DNA from: Corallochytrium limacisporum | Taxonomy: Eukaryota; Opisthokonta | Length of the DNA: 32,201 bases | Direction: 5' to 3' | Assembly: GCA_002811645.1 (NCBI GenBank) | Contig: PDIP01000083.1 | Span: 1 to 32,201, forward strand | Shown: in pieces, positions 9,625 to 18,582 of the stretch | Numbering within the stretch: position 1 is the stretch's first letter | Layout of the letters: every line of letters begins with the position of its first letter | Notes under the pieces: generated by a model | Databases searched by the model: none | Told to the model about the DNA's origin: nothing | The model's input: only the letters and a program-made list of their open reading frames with translations | Position numbers and translations under genes: made by a program

Positions 9625-10217
9625 TCACTCGGACTGTGTGGAGTGCGGGTGGTGGGTGGGTAGTCCTTGAATGGAGACCTGTAGGTATGACCTACGAGGA
9701 TGCGGATTGGGGGAGGAAGAAAGGGGGTTCACTGGTGGGTGTACTCGCGTCTTTGGCATGCCGAAAATTGGTGCAATTGCTGGTGGTCCCCCCCCCACCA
9801 GCAGTATTAATGCCGATGTGGTGCCTTCTATGCTGCCACTGGATTCCATTGAGCACAATGCGTGTTCAAGCTGTGCTAAAAGGGTTGCTAAAAGTCCACC
9901 ACCACCATCCTCTGCAGCAGACCAAGGCCTTTCTTGCTGTTCACTAGGGAAAGCATTCCGGGAACCCGTCTGGCAAAAAAAAATACTCGTCTCTGGGAGG
10001 ATACCTTTACTAATAGTTGTACCACTCCAACGTGGACCAAACCATTGCTGCTCACCACTAATGGGCCTTCTTCCAGTATGCCAGTTATTGCATGTAATTC
10101 TTCTCCCTTGTCAAAGTGTTCAGCAATGTGCTCCGTAATGCGCGCAGTCTGATGTGATACTCTCTTCTCGCGAGACACAATCGCTGCAAGGGTCGACGTG
10201 TCACTTTTCCTGGACAT
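9625..10217 (-). CDS. Two-exon gene of unknown function (168 residues)
   Basis: I do not recognise this family. On the minus strand exon 1 (10217-10056) encodes 54 residues with charged, helix-like sequence such as QTARITEHIAEHFDKGEE, starting at ATG in context gatATGTCC. A GTGAGC donor starts the 86-nt intron (10055-9970), which ends in a T9-GCCAG acceptor. Exon 2 (9969-9625) continues in phase for 114 residues. Its first half is acidic and helix-prone (SEQQERPWSAAEDGGGGLLA, then LLAQLEHALCSMESS). The second half is Pro/Ser/His-rich and may be disordered. A GGG triplet in the protein comes from a C9 run at 9788-9796. The frame continues upstream of the chosen Met through T-rich DNA that looks like a 5' UTR. 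The phase-preserving intron with a strong acceptor is the main support. Confidence 0.45.
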
Positions 10218-11161
10218 ATCTCTCTCAACGACATAATCTATCACACGGCCCAAACCAAAAAGAAAAAACAAAAACCAAACATCTCTTGTTCGTACACGCA
10301 TGCATAGTATCATTTATCAATCCCTCGGATCTGGAAGATTAACACTGTTGAGGACAAGAAAGGTAGTGCATGCGAGCAGCACTGATGGGTATGGCTGGCT
10401 GTGCTACCCCACGCCGGCACAACATTATGGCCAGCCGTAGGGTACCCGGTGTGCGCATCTGACGCGCCAGTTTTGTGTGAAGGGCGCAGCAGTGTTTTCT
10501 TATGAGGAATTTACATGTGTTTCTCCCAAAGCGTGATTGAGCGGTCTTCTTCCAACCCGTTCAGTATAGCCGCTGTCGTCACTTGCTAGGTACCATATGT
10601 CTCTTTGGAGGTAATGAATATGTGAACCATGCAGACGAGGGCACGGCAGCGTGTCAACGACATACTTGAGCTATAGGTGTGTCCAAATGTTTTGAATCTT
10701 TATTGTCCTTACTGTACAAGAAACCGCGGTTCCGGAAATTTCAGTCAGAGCCCAGTGTCTTAGGGATTCGGTATTGGGAGAAAGGCGGTGGTCGACCTGC
10801 CGCAAGATCCGGTGGAGTCAACAAGGCCGGGCCGCGGAGTAGCGCTGTGTGAAGGCGGAGGAATTAGAAGAATTGGTGTGGCGCCGGGAATCGAATAGGA
10901 AGCGTTGGCAGGAAGAACCCACCGGGCCAGGCGGAAATCTGTAATCAGAGGTGCTGGTAGGGAGGGGGACCCTGGTCCCGGGGCTGGTTGACATCAGACG
11001 GGCTCCAACTTATATTGACGGCCGCCCTTTGGCGAGGGGCTTACCGCCTCAGACGGCATCCCTACGAGAATAGGCAGCGGCAGTGTTGTCGCCGTCACCA
11101 TGGTCTATTTTCTCAATGTAGCCTATGGATTGACCACGTCTGGGGCATTCCGACGAGAAGA
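10218..11161. other. Spacer, no gene seen
   Basis: No convincing coding region or RNA gene. Near 10880 the minus strand reads like a tRNA T-loop (TTCGATTCC), but the flanking bases do not pair as a T-stem. A T-rich (minus-strand) segment at 10250-10290 may be the 5' UTR or promoter of the two-exon gene. Confidence 0.55.
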
Positions 11162-11587
11162 TCAAGCAGAAGCGTTGTCGTCGTCACCACCTGTTGTAGT
11201 CCCATTATTGTCGAGTTTAATCGCATCCAATTTGCCCCGGGGAGGATGGTGGGCATGAGGACGGTGAAGCGGAGGACTCGGGGGAGGCGGACGAAGCGGA
11301 GGACTCGGGGGAGGCGGACGAAGCGGATGACTCGGGGGAGGCGGACGAAGCGGGGGACTCGGGGGAGGGGCAACGGCACCTCTTCTAGACGATGATGAGG
11401 AAGCTGTTGCCGAAGACGTTGTAGACTGCCTGTTGTTGCTGTTGAAGTCAGACTTGTGTCTGCCATGGGTACGCAGGGCTTCGTGGTCTTTCTCTTGTTG
11501 ATGATGGCGCGGAGCAGGAGCTGGGGCAGCCACCACTATGGCCACTAAAGCCATGAAAAGCAATAGCGCGAAAGTTTTGACTCTCAT
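11162..11587 (-). CDS. Small secreted proline-rich protein
   Basis: This 141-residue protein is predicted to be exported. Residues 1-20 are a classic signal peptide (basic MRVK, then FALLLFMALVAIVVA) with cleavage expected near AA-PAPAP. The mature protein has a His/Lys/Asn/Ser-rich segment, a serine run, then a Pro-rich array built of about four copies of a nine-residue unit of the type PPPPSPPLR (one copy has SHPLR). It ends in an Asp/Asn/Thr-rich tail. No Cys or enzyme domain is visible. It may be a cell-wall or extracellular-matrix (hydroxyproline-rich-like) protein, but that is inference. Its signal peptide closely resembles that of the secreted protein at 13537-14115. Confidence 0.6.
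   Translation of the reverse strand: MRVKTFALLLFMALVAIVVAAPAPAPRHHQQEKDHEALRTHGRHKSDFNSNNRQSTTSSATASSSSSRRGAVAPPPSPPLRPPPPSHPLRPPPPSPPLRPPPPSPPLHRPHAHHPPRGKLDAIKLDNNGTTTGGDDDNASA
11262..11372. repeat. 27-bp coding minisatellite, about four copies
   Basis: Tandem units of 27 bp (core gaggactcgggggaggcgg on the + strand) encode the Pro-rich nonapeptide array of the minus-strand secreted protein. Copies differ by single bases. Because the unit is a multiple of three, changes in copy number would keep the frame. Confidence 0.8.
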
Positions 11588-11796
11588 AACGTCTTCAACA
11601 GTAGGATATAGGTTGTTCCAAGATCAGAGTTGCCAATAAACGTAAGATCGATGGATCCTTGAACTCACATACCCTGATCATCCGCCTGTCTAGGGATGGT
11701 ATGGAGTTCAGTCCACAATGTATATCACATGTTACATGTACTTAAATCCAGCAGAGCCTTTTCCACTCTCTGTCTTCTTCATATATACACAAGTCT

Positions 11797-12324
11797 TCAC
11801 GTCGAAGCTGTCAGGGTGCTCAGGGTCTCTATGATATCAGGGACCAAGACGAGAGGGGCTAGCCCGAAGAATCTGTAGAAATTTGTACTCCTACCCCGCT
11901 TACGCAGACCATCTTCTACGACGCACACTGTCCGTTGGCAGGTCCTCTCGGATGTGTTCCCTACATGCTTGTATGTCCAGTATAATATGAGGAATAACAG
12001 CATATGCGTAGTACGATCCACACCGACAATGTCTGCGGTCGGTTCTGCTTTCAGGCCTGTCGGTGTTGTCAATATTTTGGCTTCCCAACAAAAATCCCGG
12101 TCCGAGATTACATCCCGGTGTAGCGTAGCCAGAAGACATCTGAAGATTACTTTCGTAAAGGTCACAAAAGTAGCATACCTGAGGGCTTTTTGGTTTTTCC
12201 GCTGACACTTCACAAACTTCAGCCCCTCCCGCAACCCTTTTTTTTTTTCCCCTTCCTCAACTATGCAATCCCTAAGAGCCGAGAAAGGAGCTGCTGCTGC
12301 CGGTTCCGTAAGGAAACAAATCAT
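11797..12324 (-). CDS. Hypothetical frame, possibly part of a spliced gene
   Basis: This is an open frame of 175 codons with no recognised domain. It contains two moderately hydrophobic stretches (HMLLFLILYWTY near 106-117, and FYRFFGLAPLVLVPDII near 148-164). A near-perfect splice donor, CAG|GTATGC, occurs inside it at 12179/12178. A second minus-strand frame (12208-11900, beginning MSAEKPKSPQ) overlaps it across this site. The frame may therefore be partly intron, and only the part upstream of 12179 may be exon. No GGTATT element is found at the expected place upstream. It could be chance. Confidence 0.25.
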   Translation of the reverse strand: MICFLTEPAAAAPFSALRDCIVEEGEKKKGLREGLKFVKCQRKNQKALRYATFVTFTKVIFRCLLATLHRDVISDRDFCWEAKILTTPTGLKAEPTADIVGVDRTTHMLLFLILYWTYKHVGNTSERTCQRTVCVVEDGLRKRGRSTNFYRFFGLAPLVLVPDIIETLSTLTAST

Positions 12325-13434
12325 TCACTAACACGGGCTGCAGCAGGCCTATGGAGAGAAATCCCTGTCCTTCTGGCTGCGCAGCCACACCCGATTGAGG
12401 ACACAGGACTTTCTTCGTTGCGGTTCAACTGGCGCGCTGCCACCAGCACTTAAAAAACTGGCGTCCTTAAGATGTCTTGCTGTAATAATGCAGTTCAACA
12501 GCAGCGGGCAAGACAGGCGGTACTTGCCGTCTAGGATGGCTATCATAAAATTCGGCCGTTAGTGTGGGCGAAGGGATCTTGGCTCCCCCGGCCCGAAAAC
12601 TTTTTTGACTGCTTGCCGAAGGAAAATTTGTTACTTTCCATATTAGGAAGGTCGCAGAGTATTAAATGGTCAATGGGTTGGTAGTGCATTGAATGCGTAC
12701 GCTGTCCAAGGAAATCCAATGCAGTGCCAGTTTCTGTACCACCTACCTACGCTGGGTGAACCGTACCGTAGTGCAAAGGACCATGCCAATAGGGCCTCGT
12801 AAGCATGCTCGCGTGTATTATGCAACGCACCTGTTTCGTACCTGTCATTTTGACTTGACTACAGCCGTCCATTCCAAAAGGATAAGAGCCAGGGCCGTCA
12901 CAAAATATTGGGCGTACGAGGGCGCTGTGCAAGGGACAAACAAGCTGGTCAATACGGAACCCTGCACTAGAACAGAACGCAGGGTGTAATAGAACGCGAA
13001 TAGACGGGTCGCGATGGGATGCGCACGCGCGAAAGGATTTTCCTTTCCCCGGGTGATGAAACAATTCCCCATCTCCTCCGTCCCTCCCCGTGGTGCAGAA
13101 GGGCCCAAGTCATTGGAAGAAAAATTTGTGGAGCAAGGGTAAACTGCTTAACTTCTGGCAGGGACGAAGGATTTAGTTTCTCGGAGGCCTCCTGCCCGGC
13201 GGGGCCTTCCGAACGCACTCAGTGTGCGGAGTCGGAAGGGAAAGGCATTGCCACCCTAGAGCCCATCGGTCCAGTGCATTGATGGCGCCCATATTTCTGA
13301 ATTTAAAACCCTTCTGATGATATGTTCGACCATAATTGTGACGGGAATAGAGAAAAACAAACTGTCTCGGCAGTTATAGCATGTGCTACCCTCAAGCGCC
13401 CTCGCATGAGGAGTGTTTCACCGAACGACAAAGA
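12325..13434. other. Spacer, no assignable gene
   Basis: I see no recognisable gene. A basic open frame at 12693-12989 (+) has no known motif, and the opposite strand is open too. The segment just before 13435 should hold the distal promoter of the secreted-protein gene. Confidence 0.5.
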
Positions 13435-13443
13435 GGTATTTAA
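13435..13443 (+). promoter_or_regulatory. GGTATTTAA element upstream of the secreted-protein gene
   Basis: GGTATTTAA lies 93 nt before the ATG at 13537. The same nine bases precede the dioxygenase and enoyl reductase genes on their own strands. It is inferred to be a core-promoter element. Confidence 0.5.
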
Positions 13444-13536
13444 GGAACGACTAAATGCGGGGCCTTCTTGGGCACTCAGAAGTCTGATCAGGCAATTTGT
13501 TAAAGAAAACTAGCAATTGATTTTAAAGAATTAACC

Positions 13537-14115
13537 ATGAAGATGCTCAAACAATTTATCCTTCTCTTGGTGGTCGCTCTCGTGGCTACTACCATGGCTG
13601 CTCCTCTTCCTGAACGGGATCCTTCTGTGAGGTCCGGTATTGACCGACGAGCCACAGGAGAAAACACCAGTGGCATTAGCAAGAAAAAGTACAAGAAGTA
13701 TGCAGAGGAGTTTGGTTCACACAAAGACGCATCCGCGATGATCGAAGCCTTTGAAGTCATTCAATGCGTCTATGACAACCTCAATGGGACTAGCATCACG
13801 GATGGTGATGACAGCGCAACCAACGCTTTCCTCCAATTCATTGCGGATGCCGTCAGCGGTGAATACGACGATATTGATGCCTGCACGTCGGAGGACGGCC
13901 AGACTGTCTCTCAACAGATAGACAGCTTGACCAAAGACCTCAAGAGTATTGCCAACCCCACCCGCAAATTCGTGACCCTTCACTTGAAGTCTATGGAGAA
14001 GTTTGTCAGCCAGAATGACGTTGATGATGTTGACTATATCGGCACTCTGTTGCGTAACATGAAGCATGCCCAGAAGATGGCGACGACAAGTACGACTTCA
14101 TCTGACAGCTCCTGA
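13537..14115 (+). CDS. Small secreted protein of unknown function
   Basis: This 192-residue protein is predicted to be exported. Residues 1-22 form a strong signal peptide (MKMLKQ, then FILLLVVALVATTMAA, cleavage expected before PLPERD). A Lys/Arg-containing linker (residues 30-55, including GIDRRATG) could include a propeptide site. The rest is a helix-prone, acidic domain with two Cys residues (VIQCVYDN and DIDACTSED) that could form one disulfide, and a Thr/Ser tail. Met1 and Met3 are both possible starts. I know no homologous family. The gene lies downstream of a GGTATTTAA element and converges on the DUF2855 gene, with 231 nt between stop codons and an AATAAA at 14296-14301. Its signal peptide resembles that of the Pro-rich secreted protein nearby, but the mature parts do not. 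Confidence 0.75.
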   Translation: MKMLKQFILLLVVALVATTMAAPLPERDPSVRSGIDRRATGENTSGISKKKYKKYAEEFGSHKDASAMIEAFEVIQCVYDNLNGTSITDGDDSATNAFLQFIADAVSGEYDDIDACTSEDGQTVSQQIDSLTKDLKSIANPTRKFVTLHLKSMEKFVSQNDVDDVDYIGTLLRNMKHAQKMATTSTTSSDSS

Positions 14116-14295
14116 TCTTTCTCAATCCATGAATATCTGAAACTTGATTCCACAGTGATACGCGTGCGCAACATCATTAAATGTGTTGTGGCCAGAACGT
14201 CGTCGGGATTGCATATCACGCACTTTCAACGCTGACTAAACGACAGATAGAATCAAACACCGAGACCACATGGCCTGCTGCAAGCAATTTTCATA

Positions 14296-14301
14296 AATAA
14301 A
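14296..14301 (+). terminator. AATAAA poly(A) signal for the secreted-protein gene
   Basis: AATAAA lies about 180 nt after the stop codon at 14115, inside a short AT-rich segment. It is the canonical eukaryotic poly(A) hexamer; use of the site is inferred. Confidence 0.45.
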
Positions 14302-14346
14302 GGATAGATATATTGCAGACCTCATGTTCGCCAAGAGTTGTAGTAC

Positions 14347-15468
14347 CTACAGACTAATTATGTGTCCAGTTTGCGGGTCGCTTTGATTCTTCACAAAGCC
14401 TTGGTAAATGGCATCAACACTCTCCATTCCCTGATGCTCCTTAATCTTGACCCACTGCGCGGCTTTCTTCAAGAATGCGACCCAGTCAGCGGCGACAGCT
14501 TGCTGGAACCCTGCGGCTCCCATCTCTGATGAGACTTTTTGAGCTTGAGTGGGTGCAAAGAAAAAGGCTGGCGTTGGCCCCGGCAGGTCCTCTTCTTCTT
14601 TCCCCGCATTGGCCATGAAACTTTCCCATTGGGTTAGTCCAACGAGAACGCTGGCCTTCAACCTGGCATCAAAACGCTCATGAATGGTTTTCCGTAGAGT
14701 AGCGTTACCAGCAATGTCAATGTAAACTGCAGGTACGTCCACATTCAGTTCCTGCACATCACCGTAGGATACGACCTGGTCGTAGATTCCTAGGCTCTTG
14801 ACGAATTCCACGTTCTTGGCACTGGTCAGGCCCACCACCTTGACCTTGTCGTTGCTGTGGGTATGGAGCTGCGTCGCTGTACCGATGGAAGTCTTTGACG
14901 AAGCAGAGCTGATGATGACCTGCTTGGCTCCCTTGAAATCCTCCTCTGCTACGAAATTAGCAAGCAAAAAGGCTGTCATGAAGAGGGGTCGGTAGACCGC
15001 AATTTGGCCTTCTAACTCGGGTTTGTAGGCAGGGTCACTTGCAGTGCGGGTATAGTAATTGTAGATCGGTGCCTGCTTTTGGCGATGCACTGCGCCATCC
15101 ACGAAACCTCGCTCGCCTACCTTCGTTGGCTTCAGGATGATCTTCTGAGCAATGGGCCAATAGCCATACCAGCGACTGCCGACATCAACACCTTCGGCCT
15201 TACTCTTGACAACGGTGGCAAAGCCCCAGACAGGAACCTGACCGAAAGATTCAGGTTCGCCCGTCGGGAAAAAGTCAAAGTACATCAGATCGGGCGCAGA
15301 TCCCAAGGCAGCATAGGTAATATTGTTTGCAGTTAAAGCAAATTTTTGCACCTCCATCAATACCTCGCCCTCGGCAATGTCATCGGGCAGGACGAGATCA
15401 GTAACTTTGCAGTTGCTGATGTCCTTTTTCGAGGTCTGATAGGACTTAACATTTAGAGCTGCCGGCAT
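14347..15468 (-). CDS. DUF2855 family protein
   Basis: This is a 373-residue protein of the DUF2855 family (PF11017), whose function is unknown. Family-like segments are visible: FALTANNITYAALG near residues 43-56, a central VIISSASSKTSIGTA (184-198) and VKVVGLTSAKNVEFVKSLG shortly after it. The last two look like the nucleotide-binding half of a degenerate medium-chain dehydrogenase/reductase, and a GroES-like first half is plausible. There is no signal peptide or membrane segment, so it is probably cytosolic. Length is normal for the family. The start is the ATG at 15468 (MPAALNV), with a GGTATTCGG element 75 nt upstream. Some relatives sit near secondary-metabolism genes in fungi, but no reaction is established as far as I know. 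Confidence 0.8.
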   Translation of the reverse strand: MPAALNVKSYQTSKKDISNCKVTDLVLPDDIAEGEVLMEVQKFALTANNITYAALGSAPDLMYFDFFPTGEPESFGQVPVWGFATVVKSKAEGVDVGSRWYGYWPIAQKIILKPTKVGERGFVDGAVHRQKQAPIYNYYTRTASDPAYKPELEGQIAVYRPLFMTAFLLANFVAEEDFKGAKQVIISSASSKTSIGTATQLHTHSNDKVKVVGLTSAKNVEFVKSLGIYDQVVSYGDVQELNVDVPAVYIDIAGNATLRKTIHERFDARLKASVLVGLTQWESFMANAGKEEEDLPGPTPAFFFAPTQAQKVSSEMGAAGFQQAVAADWVAFLKKAAQWVKIKEHQGMESVDAIYQGFVKNQSDPQTGHIISL

Positions 15469-15543
15469 ACTTCTTTTCCATTGATAGCTTGAACGGTCTA
15501 GCTAGTGTATTCATCTTGTCAATGTCAAACCCACCTCACGGTC

Positions 15544-15552
15544 CCGAATACC
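15544..15552 (-). promoter_or_regulatory. GGTATT element upstream of the DUF2855 gene
   Basis: On the minus strand GGTATTCGG lies 75 nt before the ATG at 15468. It shares only GGTATT with the other elements, but at the same spacing. The role is inferred. Confidence 0.3.
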
Positions 15553-16167
15553 AGCAAATAGCAGTCTATGCACCGAGCCGGTGGTATGCAGAGTGCCTCG
15601 GCGCACAGCGATGAGCAGGAACTAAACAAGAAGAGATCGCCAGACGCCCTTCCTCAGCTCAGACCCTTCACGATCCGCCGGCCACCCCCCCCCCCCTTGG
15701 TGTTTGCTTCCTATCTTTCTGCGATCTAACACTACTGCGCAATAAATGCCATTCTACACAATTCCACACCGCTCCCCATCAGGTGACGATCAGCACAAGC
15801 CGCGGAGGATCCCCCCACTTTCCCAAACTCCCTTGACCTTGTGAATCGCTGGGGCCGCGAGAGACCCACTGCCACGGCTCCGAGAAATTCTCTACCGAAA
15901 GAAAGGAATTCATTTTTCTTCCGGCCTAAAATTAGGCTCCCTGACAAACCACCATCTCAAACCTACCGCGGCAAAGTTTCGCGTAAAATATTGCAAACGA
16001 ATCCAGATTTGGTCGAGTGTGCAGTCCCCTCGCGGAGGTCCCGAAAACAGTAAACAGGGTGACCATGGAGTAGAAACCAAACTTTCGCAGTTCAGCGGAA
16101 TTCCTGACCGCCATCGTAGGTCCATTCTAGGAAACGTTAGCGGTAGAGCACAGGCAGGTGATTCTGT
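15553..16167. other. Divergent intergenic region between the DUF2855 and Dabb genes
   Basis: No gene is called. It holds a C12 run (15685-15696) and a short open + frame (15841-16053) rich in Arg/Lys/Pro without an ATG. It separates two divergently transcribed genes and should contain both distal promoters. Confidence 0.5.
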
Positions 16168-16178
16168 GGTACTTATAT
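16168..16178 (+). promoter_or_regulatory. TATA-like element of the Dabb gene
   Basis: GGTACTTATAT lies 81 nt before the ATG at 16260. It resembles the GGTATTTA elements (shared GGTA and an AT-rich tail) at the same spacing. The role is inferred. Confidence 0.35.
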
Positions 16179-16259
16179 GATCATGACTACTAAATGTACC
16201 ATGTCTTCTCAGCTGCTTTGTTTGGAAGTATTAACTTCAGTTGACCTTCGGACACAGAC

Positions 16260-16661
16260 ATGGTGCTTGTACACGTTGTTAGCTTTAAGTTCAAGGAGGA
16301 CACTCCTCAGTCGACCCGGGACGTGAGTATTCAAATGTAAACTTTTGATACCATTCGATTTAGGGACATAATTTGTGCTAACAGACATATAACTTTCTCT
16401 CCTTCACTCATACAGGAAATCGTTGCAGAACTCCGGGCCCTGATCAAGTTGGATGCAGTCCTGTCCATGCAGGTGGGACACCATGATAAGTCCCTGTCCC
16501 CATCTGAGCGCAGTGATGGCTTCCACACGTGTCTTGTCTCCACGCACGAGAACAAGGAGAAGCTCAGTGAGTACTCTACCCACCCAGAGCACCAGGCTGT
16601 GGTTGCCAAGATCGGCCCCGTCGCGGAGAAGATCACCGCTCTGAACTACTTCGATGCTTAA
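16260..16661 (+). CDS. Stress-responsive A/B barrel (Dabb) domain protein, one intron
   Basis: This 102-residue protein is encoded by two exons. Exon 1 (16260-16322) gives 21 residues, MVLVHVVSFKFKEDTPQSTRD. A 93-nt intron (16323-16415) has a GTGAGT donor and a pyrimidine-rich acceptor ending cactcatacag. Exon 2 (16416-16661) continues in phase. It shows the Dabb pattern: an N-terminal HVVSFKFK strand, a helix EIVAELRALIK, then a His-containing segment with HTCLVST, and an HPEHQAVVAKIGPV helix before the last strand. Dabb proteins are small dimeric ferredoxin-like barrels. Members include plant stress proteins of unclear role and a few polyketide cyclases. No signal peptide is present. The intron is the clearest in the window and sets the splice pattern used to judge other models. 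Confidence 0.85.
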
Positions 16662-17277
16662 GGGAGGACCTGCTACCCATCATCTTGTTGCCATAGATTT
16701 TATGATTACAGTATGTTCTATAACAAGACGTTATCTGTGAAGCCTCGGACTCGAGGGATGAGGAACCTTTGCCCATCATGCTGCACCGTGCCCACAGGTC
16801 ATGTGGCTCGCTCGAAAATTGACTCCGGCTTATCAGTACATTTGATAGGGAAAATCGCCGGTGGCCAGGGACCTACAGCAGACCACGGGGCCACAAACAT
16901 AGTGAGGGAGCGCGGGCGAGAAGATATTGAAATTGATCTGAGCAGTATGAGCAGTAGAGGCAAAGAAAGGGGAGGGGGGGCGCGGCGGTACTGTAGGTCT
17001 GTCGGGCCCTCATGGAGGGACCCTGCGCGGTTGAGTGACCGTTTTCTTTGCATGGTATTTCAAAAACAAAGACAAGATTAACCGTGCAGAATTCGTTACT
17101 TCCTCCACACAAATTTCTTGCAATATTGGTTTCAACCACAAGCGCATGTTTCGAGTTTTTTGGTTTGTTTCTAAAGTAACCAAAATGTAGAGAAATGTTA
17201 AGAACGGTTTGAAATCACTACATATCAGATAAAGAAAGAAAACGCAAACAACAACAGTGAAGTTCATACAATCAATC
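16662..17277. other. Spacer between the Dabb gene and NCBP3
   Basis: This contains the 3' UTR of the Dabb gene and the 5' region of NCBP3. A + frame of 122 codons from an ATG at 16713 is open, but it is low in recognisable sequence and crosses an A/G-rich stretch with a G7 run (16974-16980), so I do not call it. GGTATTTCA at 17054-17062 is 215 nt before the NCBP3 ATG, further than elsewhere. Confidence 0.5.
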
Positions 17278-18582
17278 ATGGCAGACACAGCGGGTAGGTT
17301 TGCCCGTGATGATGATCCCGAATCTGACGAAGAAGCTGCGCCGCAGCCGAACACCACGACCAATGTCAACGGGTCGGGCACCGTGGAACCGGGCGAGTTG
17401 CCACCCGTAGCCTCCACTGCGGAACTTGAGGAAGGTGAACTGCTTCCCCAAAGTGGAGAGGAAAAACGCAGCCACCGTAAGAGGATCCCCCACTTTTTTG
17501 GATCAATCAGCCCGGCCCTGAAAAAGGACGTCGAAGAGCGCCTGGCACGAGCAGAGGACGAGAACCGCAAGCGCGCGGAGCGCTTCGGCATGAACTATAA
17601 GGCACCGAACCCTTTATCAGTCATGGACAATAAGGAAATTGCGCGCATGAAGTACAGCAATCCCAATGCTAACCGGCTGAACGCTGGTGTTGATCTTCTA
17701 TCCGAGGAACAGCAACAAAGAATTAAGGAACGGGCCAATCGGTTCGGGGTGGAGCAGCCAGCTGAGGAGTCGGCTCTTTTGATCAAGGAGCCCCAGCCAG
17801 CCGGCGACTATCCGTCGATCTATGATGAAGTCATGGATCTGGATACACAAAACCCCGTCCCAGAGATTCCCGAGGATGTCCAGCGAAGGTACGACGCAGT
17901 GTTCCTGCATGGGACGGACCAAATGAGCACCAAGGACGTCTTGGGTTACTTTGAGGAGTTCGGACCTGCCTATGTAGAGTGGATCAATGACTCTAGCTGT
18001 AATGTAGTTTGGGACGATGACTATAGCGCCAAGCGTGCCATAGCGGCGATTAGCACTGACAACTCCATGCGGGACGGTGAGAAGGACTACGGATTCAGTT
18101 ACCGTGCGGGAAGGCCACACATCAAGGCCAGCACGCTGCTGTTGCGCCTTGCGACGGTGGAAGATATAAAGGAAGTCGGTGCCGGACGGAAATCTCAGTA
18201 CTACAAGATCCACGGTAATCCGTTCTGGCGTGGCGGCCGCGGACGCGGACGCGGTGGACGTCGTCGTTACCACAAGGATCCCTATGAGAAGCCCGACCCG
18301 TCAGCAAGGCGGCGCCTGATGGCACGGATGGAGATTGACGTCGGTCGCGCAGACCGACGTGAGGAGCTTATTAAAACGGCACGGGAGGAAGACGAGCAGA
18401 AAAAGGAAGGCGCGCAGGACGGAGATCAGCTACCGCCTGTTCCTACTGAGGAAGGAGAGCTTGCGCCGGCGGGAACCACGGCTGAAGTTTCTGCTGCGGC
18501 GACGACCGATGCAACATCTCAGCCAGTACCCGAGGTGCAGGATCAGCAGCAGGCGCCTGCGGACCCTGCTCCGGAAGCTTGA
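17278..18582 (+). CDS. NCBP3: Nuclear cap-binding protein subunit 3 (NCBP3)-like
   Basis: This is a 434-residue nuclear RNA-binding protein of the NCBP3 family (PF10309). In animals NCBP3 associates with the cap-binding protein NCBP1 and the exon-junction/TREX machinery in mRNA export. The diagnostic block is at about residues 204-245: RYDAVFLHGTDQMSTKDVL, then YFEEFGP, then VEWINDSSCNVVW. A second conserved block near 290-318 includes LLLRLATVEDIKE and GRKSQYYKIHGNP, and is followed by an RG-rich tract (WRGGRGRGRGGRRR) suited to RNA binding. The N terminus is acidic, with EEGEL/EPGEL motifs. Two Arg-Phe-Gly segments, RAERFGMNY and RANRFGVEQ, resemble the motif near the N terminus of animal NCBP3 and of SARNP-like proteins. 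The C-terminal 100 residues are acidic and Ala/Pro/Gln-rich. The start is the ATG at 17278 (context atcATGGCA). No intron is seen. Confidence 0.88.
   Translation: MADTAGRFARDDDPESDEEAAPQPNTTTNVNGSGTVEPGELPPVASTAELEEGELLPQSGEEKRSHRKRIPHFFGSISPALKKDVEERLARAEDENRKRAERFGMNYKAPNPLSVMDNKEIARMKYSNPNANRLNAGVDLLSEEQQQRIKERANRFGVEQPAEESALLIKEPQPAGDYPSIYDEVMDLDTQNPVPEIPEDVQRRYDAVFLHGTDQMSTKDVLGYFEEFGPAYVEWINDSSCNVVWDDDYSAKRAIAAISTDNSMRDGEKDYGFSYRAGRPHIKASTLLLRLATVEDIKEVGAGRKSQYYKIHGNPFWRGGRGRGRGGRRRYHKDPYEKPDPSARRRLMARMEIDVGRADRREELIKTAREEDEQKKEGAQDGDQLPPVPTEEGELAPAGTTAEVSAAATTDATSQPVPEVQDQQQAPADPAPEA

Noticed and set aside
10865-10905. Possible tRNA T-arm on the minus strand
   Set aside because: The TTCGATTCC-like loop is present, but flanking bases do not form a 5-bp T-stem and no acceptor or anticodon arm follows.
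10988-11395. Plus-strand frame with RTRGRRTK repeats
   Set aside because: This is the antisense reading of the 27-bp minisatellite. The minus strand gives a signal peptide and Pro-rich array, which is the sensible coding direction.
16713-17081. 122-codon plus frame between the Dabb gene and NCBP3
   Set aside because: It lies where a 3' UTR and 5' region are expected, includes an A/G-rich low-complexity segment, is overlapped by open minus frames, and shows no motif.
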